The notes below the pieces were generated by a model. The model saw nothing but the letters and a program-made list of their open reading frames with translations, ran no database searches and was not told the origin of the DNA. From contig MFMA01000001.1 of NCBI GenBank assembly GCA_001783355.1, forward strand, positions 1 through 8,022: 8,022 nucleotides of DNA, in the 5' to 3' direction. Below are positions 1-6,480 of this stretch, in pieces. Position 1 is the first letter of the stretch. Each line of letters opens with the position of its first letter. Origin of the DNA: Candidatus Kaiserbacteria bacterium RIFCSPLOWO2_01_FULL_54_20 (GTDB taxonomy: Bacteria; Patescibacteriota; Minisyncoccia; Phycocordibacterales; UBA2100). Made by a program: the position numbers and the translations under genes.

Positions 1-1
1 C

Positions 2-766
2 ACCATCAAAGGATGGCTCGGACCGGTGAATCAGCCCGATCCGTACAAAGTGCCGGACATCGCCGAGGGTGCCGCATATTGTCGGGAAATGATGGTGAAA
101 GTCGTCGAACTGGGAGTGCCGATAGCGGATGAGGCCGTGTTCACGCACAACGCGAGAGGATTTGCCGAGCTCCTTTCGTGGATGGCGATAGGCGCCCGCT
201 CGGTGGAAGACCAGGAACACCGCATCTTTGCCTCCGGCTCTTTCTGCGCGGTAGGTATGAAGAACGGCACGACCGGTTCTATAGAAGTAGCGGTGAACGG
301 CATCGTCGCCGCACAGCACGGCCATCACGCCGTATGGGACGCCTGCCAGGTAGAAACGAAGGGAAATCCATACGCGCATCTTGTTCTGCGCGGCGGCGCC
401 GAAGGCCCGAATTACGGCGTCGAGCATCTCATGCAAGCCGACACGCTCTTCAAAAAACATAAAGTGAAAAATCCGGCCGTTCTAGTCGACGCGAGCCACG
501 ACAATTCCCGCGTGTCCGGCGCCAAATCGACCTCGCAGCAAGCGATGGTCGTCAGGGAGGTTCTCGCTATCAGGAACGTCAATCCGGAGATACGGAAGCT
601 GGTCAAAGGCTTTATGGTAGAGAGCTTTCTCAAGGACGGATGCCAGAAGATCGAGTCGCTTTCCCCGGAGACCGTCGATCGTAGCGGGCTTTCGGTCACC
701 GACCCGTGCCTTGGATGGGAGCAAACCGAAAAGCTGATACGTGACATCGCGAAGGACAACGCATGA
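2..766 (+). CDS. aroF: 3-deoxy-7-phosphoheptulonate (DAHP) synthase, class I, 5'-truncated by the window
   Basis: This enzyme condenses phosphoenolpyruvate with erythrose 4-phosphate to DAHP, the first shikimate-pathway step, in the cytoplasm. The reading frame is open to the window edge. The codons before the GTG at 26 read T-I-K-G-W-L-G-P and match the family segment after KPRT, so roughly the first 100 residues (including the GPCS cysteine region) lie outside and the GTG is not the start. Visible E. coli AroG/F/H-type motifs, in order, are IGAR (PEP-binding Arg), VGMKNGT (Lys), LRGG (Arg), DASHDNS (metal His), MVES (metal Glu) and VTDPCLGWE (metal Asp). All catalytic positions in the visible part are kept. 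Two oddities appear: Phe (codon 242-244) at the place of feedback-site Ser180 of E. coli AroG, and a loop before LRGG about five residues shorter than in E. coli. The stop overlaps the aroB start (ATGA at 763-766), indicating translational coupling. The isozyme letter is a convention; no allosteric type is implied. Confidence 0.95.
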   Translation, partial: TIKGWLGPVNQPDPYKVPDIAEGAAYCREMMVKVVELGVPIADEAVFTHNARGFAELLSWMAIGARSVEDQEHRIFASGSFCAVGMKNGTTGSIEVAVNGIVAAQHGHHAVWDACQVETKGNPYAHLVLRGGAEGPNYGVEHLMQADTLFKKHKVKNPAVLVDASHDNSRVSGAKSTSQQAMVVREVLAIRNVNPEIRKLVKGFMVESFLKDGCQKIESLSPETVDRSGLSVTDPCLGWEQTEKLIRDIAKDNA

Positions 767-1881
767 CGGAGCGCCTCGAACCGGCAAGATTTTCTTCGGG
801 TATTCCCGGCGCTGATTACGTTATCGTCGTCGGTCTCGAGCTCGAAAAGGAACTCATTACCGCGGTACAGGGTACGGGGATTGGAAGGCGCGTCGCCGTT
901 ATCAGCGACGATGTTGTAGGAAAAAAATGGGGCGAGAGCGTTGTCTCGTCTCTTTCAGAGGCCGGCATCGCGGCAGAACTTTTCACTTTTCCGCACGGAG
1001 AAAAGAATAAGCATCAGGCAACGGTAAGCGCTCTTCAGGACGAGCTTCTCAAGAAGCGGTACGGACGAGACACGCTCATCCTCGCGCTCGGCGGGGGAGT
1101 CGTCGGCGATGTCGCCGGGTATGTTGCGGCCACCTTCTTGCGCGGTGTTCCATACATACAGATCCCGACGACCCTGCTCGCTATGGTAGACAGCTCGATA
1201 GGCGGAAAAGTCGGGGTCGATACGCAGTATGGCAAGAATACCGTCGGTGCTTTTTGGCAGCCCTCAGCCGTTATCGCCGACCTGAAGTTCCTGAAGGGTC
1301 TGCCGCAGAAGGAAATTGTGAGCGGACTCCTCGAAGCGATAAAGTCATTCTTCACATCCGACAAAGATGCTCTCCGAGCGGTCGATACTCTTGCTCTTGA
1401 AGACCCGCTCTCGTCTCCGGAGGCTTTGCAAGATATCGTCGTGCGCTCCATCAAGTTCAAAGCTGGCGTCGTCGCGCGGGATGAGCGCGAAGAGAACGAG
1501 CGAATGGTATTGAATTTCGGACACACTGTCGGTCACGCAGTAGAACTTCTATCCGGCTTTGAAATGCCGCACGGATTTGCAGTGGGGTATGGGATGCTCG
1601 TCGAGACGAAGATAGCCGAGGACCTCGGAGTCCTTGCTTCCGCGGACCGTGCCCTGGTGTGTTCGTATCTTGAGCGCCTCGGTATCACACCGGCAGGACT
1701 CAAGGACTTTAAGGTGGACGACGTGCTGGAGGCCATGAAAGGCGACAAAAAGGCGCGCGGCGGGGCTATCTATTGTGTACTTCTACGTTCGATCGGAGCA
1801 GTTTCAACTGACGGCGGCAACTATGCCCACCAGGTCGAAGAGGGGGTCGTTCGAAAAGCATACCAATCCATCACGCAGTAA
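763..1881 (+). CDS. aroB: 3-dehydroquinate synthase
   Basis: This NAD- and metal-dependent cytoplasmic enzyme converts DAHP to 3-dehydroquinate, the second shikimate step. At 372 residues it is of normal family length. Residues 109-118 carry the glycine-rich NAD-binding GGGVVGDVAG, followed by FLRG (Arg127), MVDSSIGGK (Asp143, Lys149), GKN (Lys158, Asn159), LEAIK (Glu191, Lys194), ERMVLNFGHTVGH (Arg247, Asn251, His254, His258) and MPHG (His270). Their spacing matches the substrate and zinc residues of the Aspergillus enzyme (Glu194, His271, His287), so it should be active. Minor departures are Trp in GAFWQP, where Tyr or His is usual, and MPHGFAVG, where HGEAV is usual. The ATG overlaps the upstream stop by 4 bases. 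An AAGGA Shine-Dalgarno at 752-756 lies six bases before it, supporting this start. The gene is co-transcribed with the DAHP synthase. A strong hairpin begins two bases after the stop. A related sugar-phosphate cyclase of secondary metabolism is less likely given the complete set of residues. Confidence 0.96.
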   Translation: MTERLEPARFSSGIPGADYVIVVGLELEKELITAVQGTGIGRRVAVISDDVVGKKWGESVVSSLSEAGIAAELFTFPHGEKNKHQATVSALQDELLKKRYGRDTLILALGGGVVGDVAGYVAATFLRGVPYIQIPTTLLAMVDSSIGGKVGVDTQYGKNTVGAFWQPSAVIADLKFLKGLPQKEIVSGLLEAIKSFFTSDKDALRAVDTLALEDPLSSPEALQDIVVRSIKFKAGVVARDEREENERMVLNFGHTVGHAVELLSGFEMPHGFAVGYGMLVETKIAEDLGVLASADRALVCSYLERLGITPAGLKDFKVDDVLEAMKGDKKARGGAIYCVLLRSIGAVSTDGGNYAHQVEEGVVRKAYQSITQ

Positions 1882-1882
1882 T

Positions 1883-1993
1883 AGTGTCGCGGGGCTGTAT
1901 TCCCTCGGAACCCGGATTTTCCTGCTGGAAAATCCTCAATCCTCGCGCTCTTCGCGCTGCGAAGATTCCTCGGAAACACAGCCCCGCGACACT
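1883..1993. repeat. Long inverted-repeat (stem-loop) element between aroB and the DUF296 gene
   Basis: A 16-base perfect inverted repeat (1883-1898 with 1978-1993, core GTCGCGGGGC) encloses 79 bases with further symmetry. The copies of a TTCC...TCGGAA motif at 1900-1910 and 1966-1975 can pair as two 4-bp steps. Positions 1914-1922 and 1927-1935 form a perfect 9-bp stem with a TGCT loop. Positions 1938-1946 pair with 1959-1967 apart from one mismatch, although this competes with the second TTCC step. The result is a long hairpin or three-way-junction fold. No T-tract follows either arm, so it is not a standard intrinsic terminator. No clear target-site duplication is visible. It fills almost the whole aroB-DUF296 gap, and its right arm ends 11 bases before the next -10 box. 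It could be a REP/MITE-like dispersed element, a 3' mRNA-stabilising structure or a barrier between the two operons. Confidence 0.85.
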
Positions 1994-2004
1994 CCAATTT
2001 CGGT

Positions 2005-2017
2005 TATACTGACTGCA
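2005..2017 (+). promoter_or_regulatory. -10 box TATACT six bases before an ATG (predicted leaderless promoter)
   Basis: TATACT occupies 2005-2010. Six bases separate it from the ATG at 2017, so a usual start site about seven bases past the -10 box falls on the A of the start codon. No Shine-Dalgarno sequence is possible in that gap. The -35 region would lie inside the right arm of the stem-loop element, and no good -35 match is seen at 16-18 bp spacing. The same geometry occurs before pfkB and rplY, which strengthens the call. Confidence 0.65.
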
Positions 2018-2451
2018 TGCACGCGGTGCAGATACATAACGGCTTCTTTCTAGTTTTTGAGCGCGGCGAAGATTTTTTTCCAACACTCGGACGGTTCTGC
2101 GAGGAGAATGAGGTGCACTGGGGACAGTTCCAGGCGATAGGCGCCCTCGAGGACGTGGAGATAGGCTATTACGATCTTCCGAGCCGCGCGTATGTATTTC
2201 GTTCCGAAGAGGGCCCCTTTGAGGTAGCAAGCATGGACGGCAATATCTCGGAGATGGAGGGGGAGGAGCCCGTCATTCACGCGCATGCGGTACTCTCGCG
2301 TTGCGATGATACGCTCGAATGTATCGGCGGACATTTGCGCAGCGCTCGTGTTGCACTCACGCTCGAACTTTGTCTCTGGCACGTGACCCAGCCGCTTATC
2401 CGCGGCCGCGATGAGGAGACCGGTCTGAATTTGATAAACACTACGGTCTAG
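2017..2451 (+). CDS. PPC/DUF296-domain protein
   Basis: This 144-residue protein consists of a single PPC (plants and prokaryotes conserved, DUF296) domain, about the usual size of bacterial stand-alone members. Diagnostic stretches are the N-terminal G-x-F-L-V-F-E-R-GE-D-F region, GALEDVEIGYYD (residues 42-53), GNIS, then EPVIHAHAVLS (His88, His90) and CIGGHL (His106). The three histidines are at the positions proposed in the family to hold a metal. In plants the domain accompanies AT-hook DNA-binding segments; bacterial members lack the hook, and their role is unsettled. No hook, signal peptide or membrane segment is present here. The ATG fits a predicted leaderless transcript. The stop lies eight bases before the transketolase N-subunit, so it heads that operon, and a link to pentose-phosphate metabolism is suggested only by that position. 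Family assignment is good; function is unknown. Confidence 0.85.
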   Translation: MHAVQIHNGFFLVFERGEDFFPTLGRFCEENEVHWGQFQAIGALEDVEIGYYDLPSRAYVFRSEEGPFEVASMDGNISEMEGEEPVIHAHAVLSRCDDTLECIGGHLRSARVALTLELCLWHVTQPLIRGRDEETGLNLINTTV

Positions 2452-2459
2452 AAGATGTT

Positions 2460-3323
2460 ATGAGCATTACTGACGCGGACGTGAAGAATATTGAATCGAA
2501 GGCGCTCGCCATTCGGAAGACCATCATAGAGATGCTGGCGGAAGCCAAATCGGGGCATACATCGGGCCCTTTGGGCATGGCGGACATTTTTGCCGCACTC
2601 TACTTTCATATTCTGAAGCACGATCCGAAGAATCCTGCCTGGGAAGAACGCGACAGACTCATTCTCTCGAATGGTCACATCACTCCGGTGCGCTACGCAG
2701 CGATGGCGCATGCGGGATATTTCCCGGTAGAAGAATGCATGACCTTGAGAAAATTCGGCTCACGTCTGCAGGGACATCCGGAGCGCGATAAGCTCCCCGG
2801 CGTCGAGACGACCTCGGGGCCCCTCGGCTCAGGCATCTCACAGGCCGCCGGATATGCCTATGCGGCACGGATGGACAACAAAAAATTCCGTGTCTTTTGC
2901 GCGACCTCCGACGGCGAGCACGAAGAAGGAAACACGTGGGAGGGCGCGATGTTCGCCGGCAAATATCGGCTGACCAACCTCACTGCGATCATGGATCGCA
3001 ACAACATCCAGATAGACGGCAATACGGAAGACGTGATGCCGCTCGAGCCCTTGGCCGATAAATATCGCGCTTTCAACTGGCACGTTATCGAGGTGGACGG
3101 ACACAACATCCGCGAGTTCGTCGACGCGTGCGACGAGGCGCGCTCGATAAAGGAAAAGCCGACAATGATACTCGCCCACACGACGCCGGGTAAAGGCGTG
3201 CCGTCCATCGAGGGCGACTACCGTTGGCACGGCAACCCGCCCGGCAAAGGTCCGACCGACAAAATCCCCGCCGACAAGCAGAAAGAAACGTTCTTGAAAG
3301 AACTGGAGGCAAATAAACCATGA
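2460..3323 (+). CDS. tkt: Transketolase, N-terminal (thiamine-diphosphate-binding) subunit
   Basis: At 287 residues this is the N-terminal half of transketolase, encoded separately as in archaea, many Firmicutes and CPR bacteria. With the C-subunit it moves two-carbon ketol units between sugar phosphates and can make erythrose 4-phosphate, xylulose 5-phosphate and ribose 5-phosphate. Seen in order are SGHTSGPLGMADI (residues 31-43), the DRLILSNGH segment (65-73), GHPER (105-109), TTSGPLGSGISQA (118-129) and the cofactor motif SDGEHEEGNTWE (150-161) with Asn181/182 in DRNNIQIDG. The first glycine of the usual GDGE is Ser here, and TGSLGQG is SGPLGSG; both look tolerable. The start at 2460 is eight bases after the previous stop, with only a weak purine run as ribosome site, so translational coupling is likely. 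It overlaps the next gene by four bases. Confidence 0.95.
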   Translation: MSITDADVKNIESKALAIRKTIIEMLAEAKSGHTSGPLGMADIFAALYFHILKHDPKNPAWEERDRLILSNGHITPVRYAAMAHAGYFPVEECMTLRKFGSRLQGHPERDKLPGVETTSGPLGSGISQAAGYAYAARMDNKKFRVFCATSDGEHEEGNTWEGAMFAGKYRLTNLTAIMDRNNIQIDGNTEDVMPLEPLADKYRAFNWHVIEVDGHNIREFVDACDEARSIKEKPTMILAHTTPGKGVPSIEGDYRWHGNPPGKGPTDKIPADKQKETFLKELEANKP

Positions 3324-4318
3324 TAAACCCGGAAGCAAAATTGGCTGCGAATATTTTTGAGAAGCCTGATACGGCTTCCACCCGCGAGGGGTTCGGAAAG
3401 GGTGTCGTGGAAGCGGGGAAGGCCGACGAGCGCGTTGTCGTCCTCACCGCAGACCTTGCCGAGAGCACGCAAGCCCACCATTTCCAAAAGGCATTTCCCG
3501 AGCGATTCATTCAAGTCGGCGTCGCCGAGCAGAATCTCGCGACCGTTGCGGCGGGCATGGCGAATTACGGGAAAATCCCTTTCATTACCTCATATGCCGC
3601 ATTCAATCCGGGGAGGAATTGGGAACAGATACGAACGACCATCGCGCTCAACGACGTCCCCGTCATCGTCTGCGGAATGCACGCCGGCGTTTCGGTAGGC
3701 CCCGATGGCGCGACGCATCAGGCGCTCGAAGACATCGCTATGATGCGCGCGCTCCCGCGCTTCACCGTAATTTCCGCGTGCGATTCCGAAGAGGGGAGAA
3801 AGGCGACGCTCGCGGCCGCGAAATTGGGGAGCCCGGTCTACATGCGCTGGGGAAGAGAGAAGTCGCCCATCATGACGACTGCGGAGACGCCATTTGAAAT
3901 AGGGAAGGCGATGGAGTTTTGGCGAGGAGAAAGTCCGAGCGTGGCGATATTCGCTACCGGTTCACTCACACACAACGCACTCCTTGCCGCGCGCGAGCTT
4001 GAGAAAGAGAACATATCTGTCGTCGTCGCGAACGTGCACACCATCAAGCCGCTCGATACCGAGAAAATACTTTCGCTCGCGCGCGAATGCAGTGCGGTCG
4101 TTTCTGTCGAGGAACACCAAGTGCACGGCGGTCTCGGAGGCGCGATCGCCGAATTCCTCGCGAGCGAAGCGCCGACGCCCATGGAATTCGTCGGCATGCA
4201 CGACAAATTCGGTCAGTCGGGGACCGGCGCGGAGCTCATCGAACACTACGGTATGGGAGTGAAAAGCATCATTGAGGCGGTGAAAAAGGCAAAAGAACGC
4301 TCCGTTAAGCCATCATAG
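3320..4318 (+). CDS. tkt: Transketolase, C-terminal subunit
   Basis: This 332-residue partner carries the pyrimidine-binding and C-terminal transketolase domains. Key segments are VGVAEQNLA (residues 67-75; Glu70 is the glutamate that activates the thiamine aminopyrimidine), SYAAFNPGRNWEQIR, GPDGATHQALEDIAMMRALP (127-146), HTIKPLD, EEHQVHGGLGGAIAE and DKFGQSGTGAELIEHYG. These are the normal features of the split type. It should assemble with the N-subunit encoded directly upstream into a heteromeric, cytoplasmic enzyme. The ATGA overlap at 3320-3323 couples translation, and a GGAGG at 3305-3309 lies ten bases before the ATG and supports the start. No terminator is seen after the stop; the next promoter begins six bases later. 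Confidence 0.95.
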   Translation: MINPEAKLAANIFEKPDTASTREGFGKGVVEAGKADERVVVLTADLAESTQAHHFQKAFPERFIQVGVAEQNLATVAAGMANYGKIPFITSYAAFNPGRNWEQIRTTIALNDVPVIVCGMHAGVSVGPDGATHQALEDIAMMRALPRFTVISACDSEEGRKATLAAAKLGSPVYMRWGREKSPIMTTAETPFEIGKAMEFWRGESPSVAIFATGSLTHNALLAARELEKENISVVVANVHTIKPLDTEKILSLARECSAVVSVEEHQVHGGLGGAIAEFLASEAPTPMEFVGMHDKFGQSGTGAELIEHYGMGVKSIIEAVKKAKERSVKPS

Positions 4319-4323
4319 GGGAC

Positions 4324-4351
4324 TGGACAAGTAGACATTTCGTTATATAAT
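4324..4351 (+). promoter_or_regulatory. Near-consensus sigma70-type promoter
   Basis: A -35 box TGGACA (4324-4329, five of six consensus bases) and a perfect -10 box TATAAT (4346-4351) are 16 bp apart. Transcription should start near 4358-4360, giving a leader of about 45 bases before the ATG at 4403. This is the best-matching promoter in the window and the only one predicted to give a long leader. Confidence 0.75.
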
Positions 4352-4381
4352 GTTCGCCGACTCATAAGTTCTCAATGGGTC

Positions 4382-4399
4382 GAGGAAAGGAAAAGGTGA
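4382..4399 (+). promoter_or_regulatory. Purine-rich ribosome-binding region of the 4403 gene
   Basis: The run GAGGAAAGG (4382-4390) is followed by AAGGTGA (4393-4399), which ends three bases before the ATG at 4403. The two Shine-Dalgarno-like cores support the ATG at 4403. They contrast with the predicted leaderless genes nearby. Which core is used cannot be decided from sequence. Confidence 0.6.
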
Positions 4400-4402
4400 C
4401 CT

Positions 4403-5092
4403 ATGACTTCGCGTCTCACAGATGCGGCAGTGAATGCCGTAATCTTGATGATCGTCGGGCTCGGAAAGTTTTTGGCCTGGTTTCTCAACTTTAAGGCCGT
4501 CTACTATCCGCTCACGGCGATCGCCATCGTTGGCGCCGGTTTCTATTTTTGGCAGGCGGAGCCGTTCAAACCAGCCCCGCCGACCAGGTTCGAGATCGTA
4601 CAACGGGCGCAAGTGACCATCGATACGGTCCTTGCTGAACATCTCGCGACGCTTGCCGCGGATGATGGTCAAACCGATCAACAGCATAAGTTCATGGCAC
4701 ATGCGGCCCTGAACTATTCCGAGAAGCATGGCGGATTAAGCATCAAGCACATCTACGAGGGTAAGCTAACGCTTGCTGCGCCCTCGCAGGAAGGCTCGAT
4801 GATGCCGCGATACATCCGGGTCGCTGACGTCGGTTCTGCGGATAACGCTGCGAAAGCAGTGAAAGAGGCCATCCGTATCCTCACCGGAGATAACCGGAAG
4901 CAGGACTGGAAGGCTTTCCCATGTCTGCAGGAAATCCAACGCTACATCCGGCCGGAGAAGTGGGGCACCTGGCAGCTCTTCTACGGCAACGAAAAGAAAA
5001 TGCGCGACGAAGGATGGGTTCTTCTCTACGAGAACACGCTGGAAAAGGCCAAGTATTTCGGACCGCCAGGGTCCACGGCCAAGTGCCAGTGA
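4403..5092 (+). CDS. Unrecognised membrane-anchored protein, 229 residues
   Basis: I do not recognise the family. Two hydrophobic stretches lie near the N-terminus, about residues 11-28 and 33-50, separated by a short segment with Lys31. They could form a membrane hairpin or, less likely, one long anchor. A proline-rich linker (EPFKPAPPTRF, 53-63) leads to a soluble domain of about 165 residues with mixed charge. That domain holds a region rich in His and Gln (residues 85-105), an amphipathic stretch around 146-161 (ADNAAKAVKEAIRIL-like), Cys174, and an aromatic-rich C-terminal part (KWGTWQLFYG, residues 186-195) before Cys228. No catalytic motif is evident. Which side of the membrane the domain faces is uncertain. 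The gene has its own near-consensus promoter, a leader with ribosome-binding sequence and a terminator, so it is probably transcribed alone and well expressed. The start is fixed by the ribosome-binding region. Confidence 0.8.
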   Translation: MTSRLTDAAVNAVILMIVGLGKFLAWFLNFKAVYYPLTAIAIVGAGFYFWQAEPFKPAPPTRFEIVQRAQVTIDTVLAEHLATLAADDGQTDQQHKFMAHAALNYSEKHGGLSIKHIYEGKLTLAAPSQEGSMMPRYIRVADVGSADNAAKAVKEAIRILTGDNRKQDWKAFPCLQEIQRYIRPEKWGTWQLFYGNEKKMRDEGWVLLYENTLEKAKYFGPPGSTAKCQ

Positions 5093-5132
5093 CCTGCGTC
5101 ACCGGCCGCCCGTCCCCTCTTCCGACTTCGAC

Positions 5133-5170
5133 AACTGCCTGGACTTCGTGTGCCGGGCAGTTTTCTTTTT
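5133..5170 (+). terminator. Rho-independent terminator
   Basis: Positions 5133-5142 (AACTGCCTGG) pair with 5153-5162 (CCGGGCAGTT) in a 10-bp stem containing one G-U pair, with a 10-base loop. The T-rich tract TTTTCTTTTT at 5161-5170 follows. It ends transcription of the membrane-protein gene. The tract reaches the stop codon of the convergent cfa-like gene (5169-5171). Read on the - strand the hairpin has no T-tract after it, so it probably works in one direction only. Confidence 0.85.
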
Positions 5171-6476
5171 ATCGTGAGAGCTCAAAACATTCGGGCTTTG
5201 AGTCCCCTTCCACGAATCGAGATTTTTTGTGGAATTCATCGCGCACCCACGGATAGAGGTCGGGACCGCGCCCCTTTGTGAACAAAATGTGCGAGAGGTC
5301 CATGCCCTTAGCGAACATATCCACCGTTCCATCAAGGTACATGAGCCATTTACGTCGGAATGATTCATCAAAGACGGCAGGGTCAATAGCGTGCATTTCC
5401 GGCCAATTTTTGTAGACATTGTCACACCAAACGGCTACCGTCTTTTGATAATGCATCCAGAGATTCTCGACCTCCACCAGCGAAAGCCCGCACTCGTCCA
5501 TTGTCTTTAGCGTCAAAGGAAGGCTCGGGATGTGTCCACCGGGGAAAATGTATTTTAGAGTCAGGAATTCCGTCATGCCACGGTCCATGAACGTGGTAGT
5601 TGATATAAGACCGAGTCCCCCTGGTTTCAGCGCATCCGAAATGCTATTGAGCCACGAGTGGTACTGACGTTTGCGATATCCGGCGTGTTCATACACACCG
5701 ATAGAAACATACTTATCGAACTTCCATTTGTGTTGACTGATGTCGCGATGGTCTCCCTCGACAAGCGTAATTTTGTCGGAGACCCCGTGTTGCAAGAAGC
5801 GTTCTCTCATATATTCATTTTGGCGCCGCACGGGATTGTAGACCGTTACCGAAACTCCATAATTTTTGACCATATAGATCGGGAGGAATCCCCAGCCAGC
5901 GCCCACTTCTACGACCTTGTCGCCGGGTTTCAGTCGCAGTTTGCGGCATATATACTCGTAATTGTTCACCTTTGCCTGGTCGAGCGTTTTTGTGTTCTCG
6001 GTCCAGTAGCCTTCCGAGTATCCGACGGTCTTTTCGAGCATAAGCTCGAAGAAACGCGGGTCGAGACCGTAGTGAAATTCAGCATTCTTCTTTGCCTGCG
6101 AGCGCGTGTAATTGTCTTGGCGCCATTCCTGGAGAAGCACCCTAACGAGGGCTATCGGATTCAAAAACACAAGGGTCTTTTCGTTAAGCCCATTCTTCTC
6201 GGCTAGGACTTCACGGCCCATACCGGCGAACGTCTGAAGAGGTTTTTCGGCGATGATGTCAACATCGCCCTCAATGTACGCCTCTATCAGCCCGTGATAA
6301 AAAAACAGCAAGCTTCGCCACTCTGCGCGACGGTTCTTGAAAATTATATGAATATCTGCCGCACCACCGGAAAAGTTGGTGTAAGCCGGGCCTCGTGTGA
6401 ATGTCACCCGAAACTTTTTCTTTGTGCGCTTGCCGAAGAACGCGAATATATGCCGCAGGATAGATCGCGAGAGCAT
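5169..6476 (-). CDS. cfa: Cyclopropane-fatty-acid-synthase-like SAM-dependent methyltransferase
   Basis: Family members transfer a methylene or methyl group from S-adenosylmethionine to the double bond of acyl chains in membrane phospholipids. From the ATG at 6476 the protein has 435 residues. An N-terminal domain (about 20-90) contains the GLIEAYIEGD segment, matching GLGESYMDG of E. coli Cfa. The methyltransferase core has VEVGAGWG (motif I, 189-196), VYEHAG (Glu263) and LKYIFPGGHIPS, and the C-terminal part has HYQKTVAVW (Tyr343) and FTKGRG. Compared with the E. coli bicarbonate site, YSCAYW reads YSEGYW (Glu155 for Cys139) and LLHTIG reads LISTTT (Ser292 for His266, Thr294 for Ile268); Glu239 and Tyr317 have equivalents. 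An in-frame ATG at 6530 would add 18 residues but overlaps pfkB. The ATG at 6476, four bases after the pfkB stop, is preferred, though no Shine-Dalgarno is seen. The exact reaction is uncertain; a branched-chain methylating relative is possible. Confidence 0.85.
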   Translation of the reverse strand: MLSRSILRHIFAFFGKRTKKKFRVTFTRGPAYTNFSGGAADIHIIFKNRRAEWRSLLFFYHGLIEAYIEGDVDIIAEKPLQTFAGMGREVLAEKNGLNEKTLVFLNPIALVRVLLQEWRQDNYTRSQAKKNAEFHYGLDPRFFELMLEKTVGYSEGYWTENTKTLDQAKVNNYEYICRKLRLKPGDKVVEVGAGWGFLPIYMVKNYGVSVTVYNPVRRQNEYMRERFLQHGVSDKITLVEGDHRDISQHKWKFDKYVSIGVYEHAGYRKRQYHSWLNSISDALKPGGLGLISTTTFMDRGMTEFLTLKYIFPGGHIPSLPLTLKTMDECGLSLVEVENLWMHYQKTVAVWCDNVYKNWPEMHAIDPAVFDESFRRKWLMYLDGTVDMFAKGMDLSHILFTKGRGPDLYPWVRDEFHKKSRFVEGDSKPECFELSR

Positions 6477-6480
6477 GACG

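Noticed and set aside
26..28. GTG at 26 as the true start of the DAHP synthase
   Set aside because: The frame is open upstream to the window edge, the preceding codons match the family, and an enzyme beginning here would lack essential N-terminal residues.
1035..1526. Long - strand open frame inside aroB
   Set aside because: It is opposite a complete aroB with all family residues. Its translation is Ser/Arg/Thr-rich, low-complexity-like, with no recognisable motif.
1883..1993. Intrinsic terminator for aroB
   Set aside because: The stem is strong but neither strand has a T-tract after it, unlike the clear terminator at 5133-5170.
1883..1993. Complete insertion sequence or MITE with target-site duplication
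   Set aside because: There is no transposase and no matching direct repeat immediately outside the arms; only the inverted repeat itself can be supported.
1775..2053. + strand open frame spanning the aroB end and the hairpin element
   Set aside because: It reads aroB in another frame and then through the palindrome. It has no ribosome-binding site and no motif.
2460..4318. Transketolase broken by a frameshift
   Set aside because: The two halves are each complete with start and stop, overlap by ATGA with a Shine-Dalgarno before the second, and match the known two-subunit form.
5658..6206. 182-codon + strand open frame within the cfa-like gene
   Set aside because: It is antisense to a clear methyltransferase domain, starts inside it without promoter or ribosome site, and has no family features.
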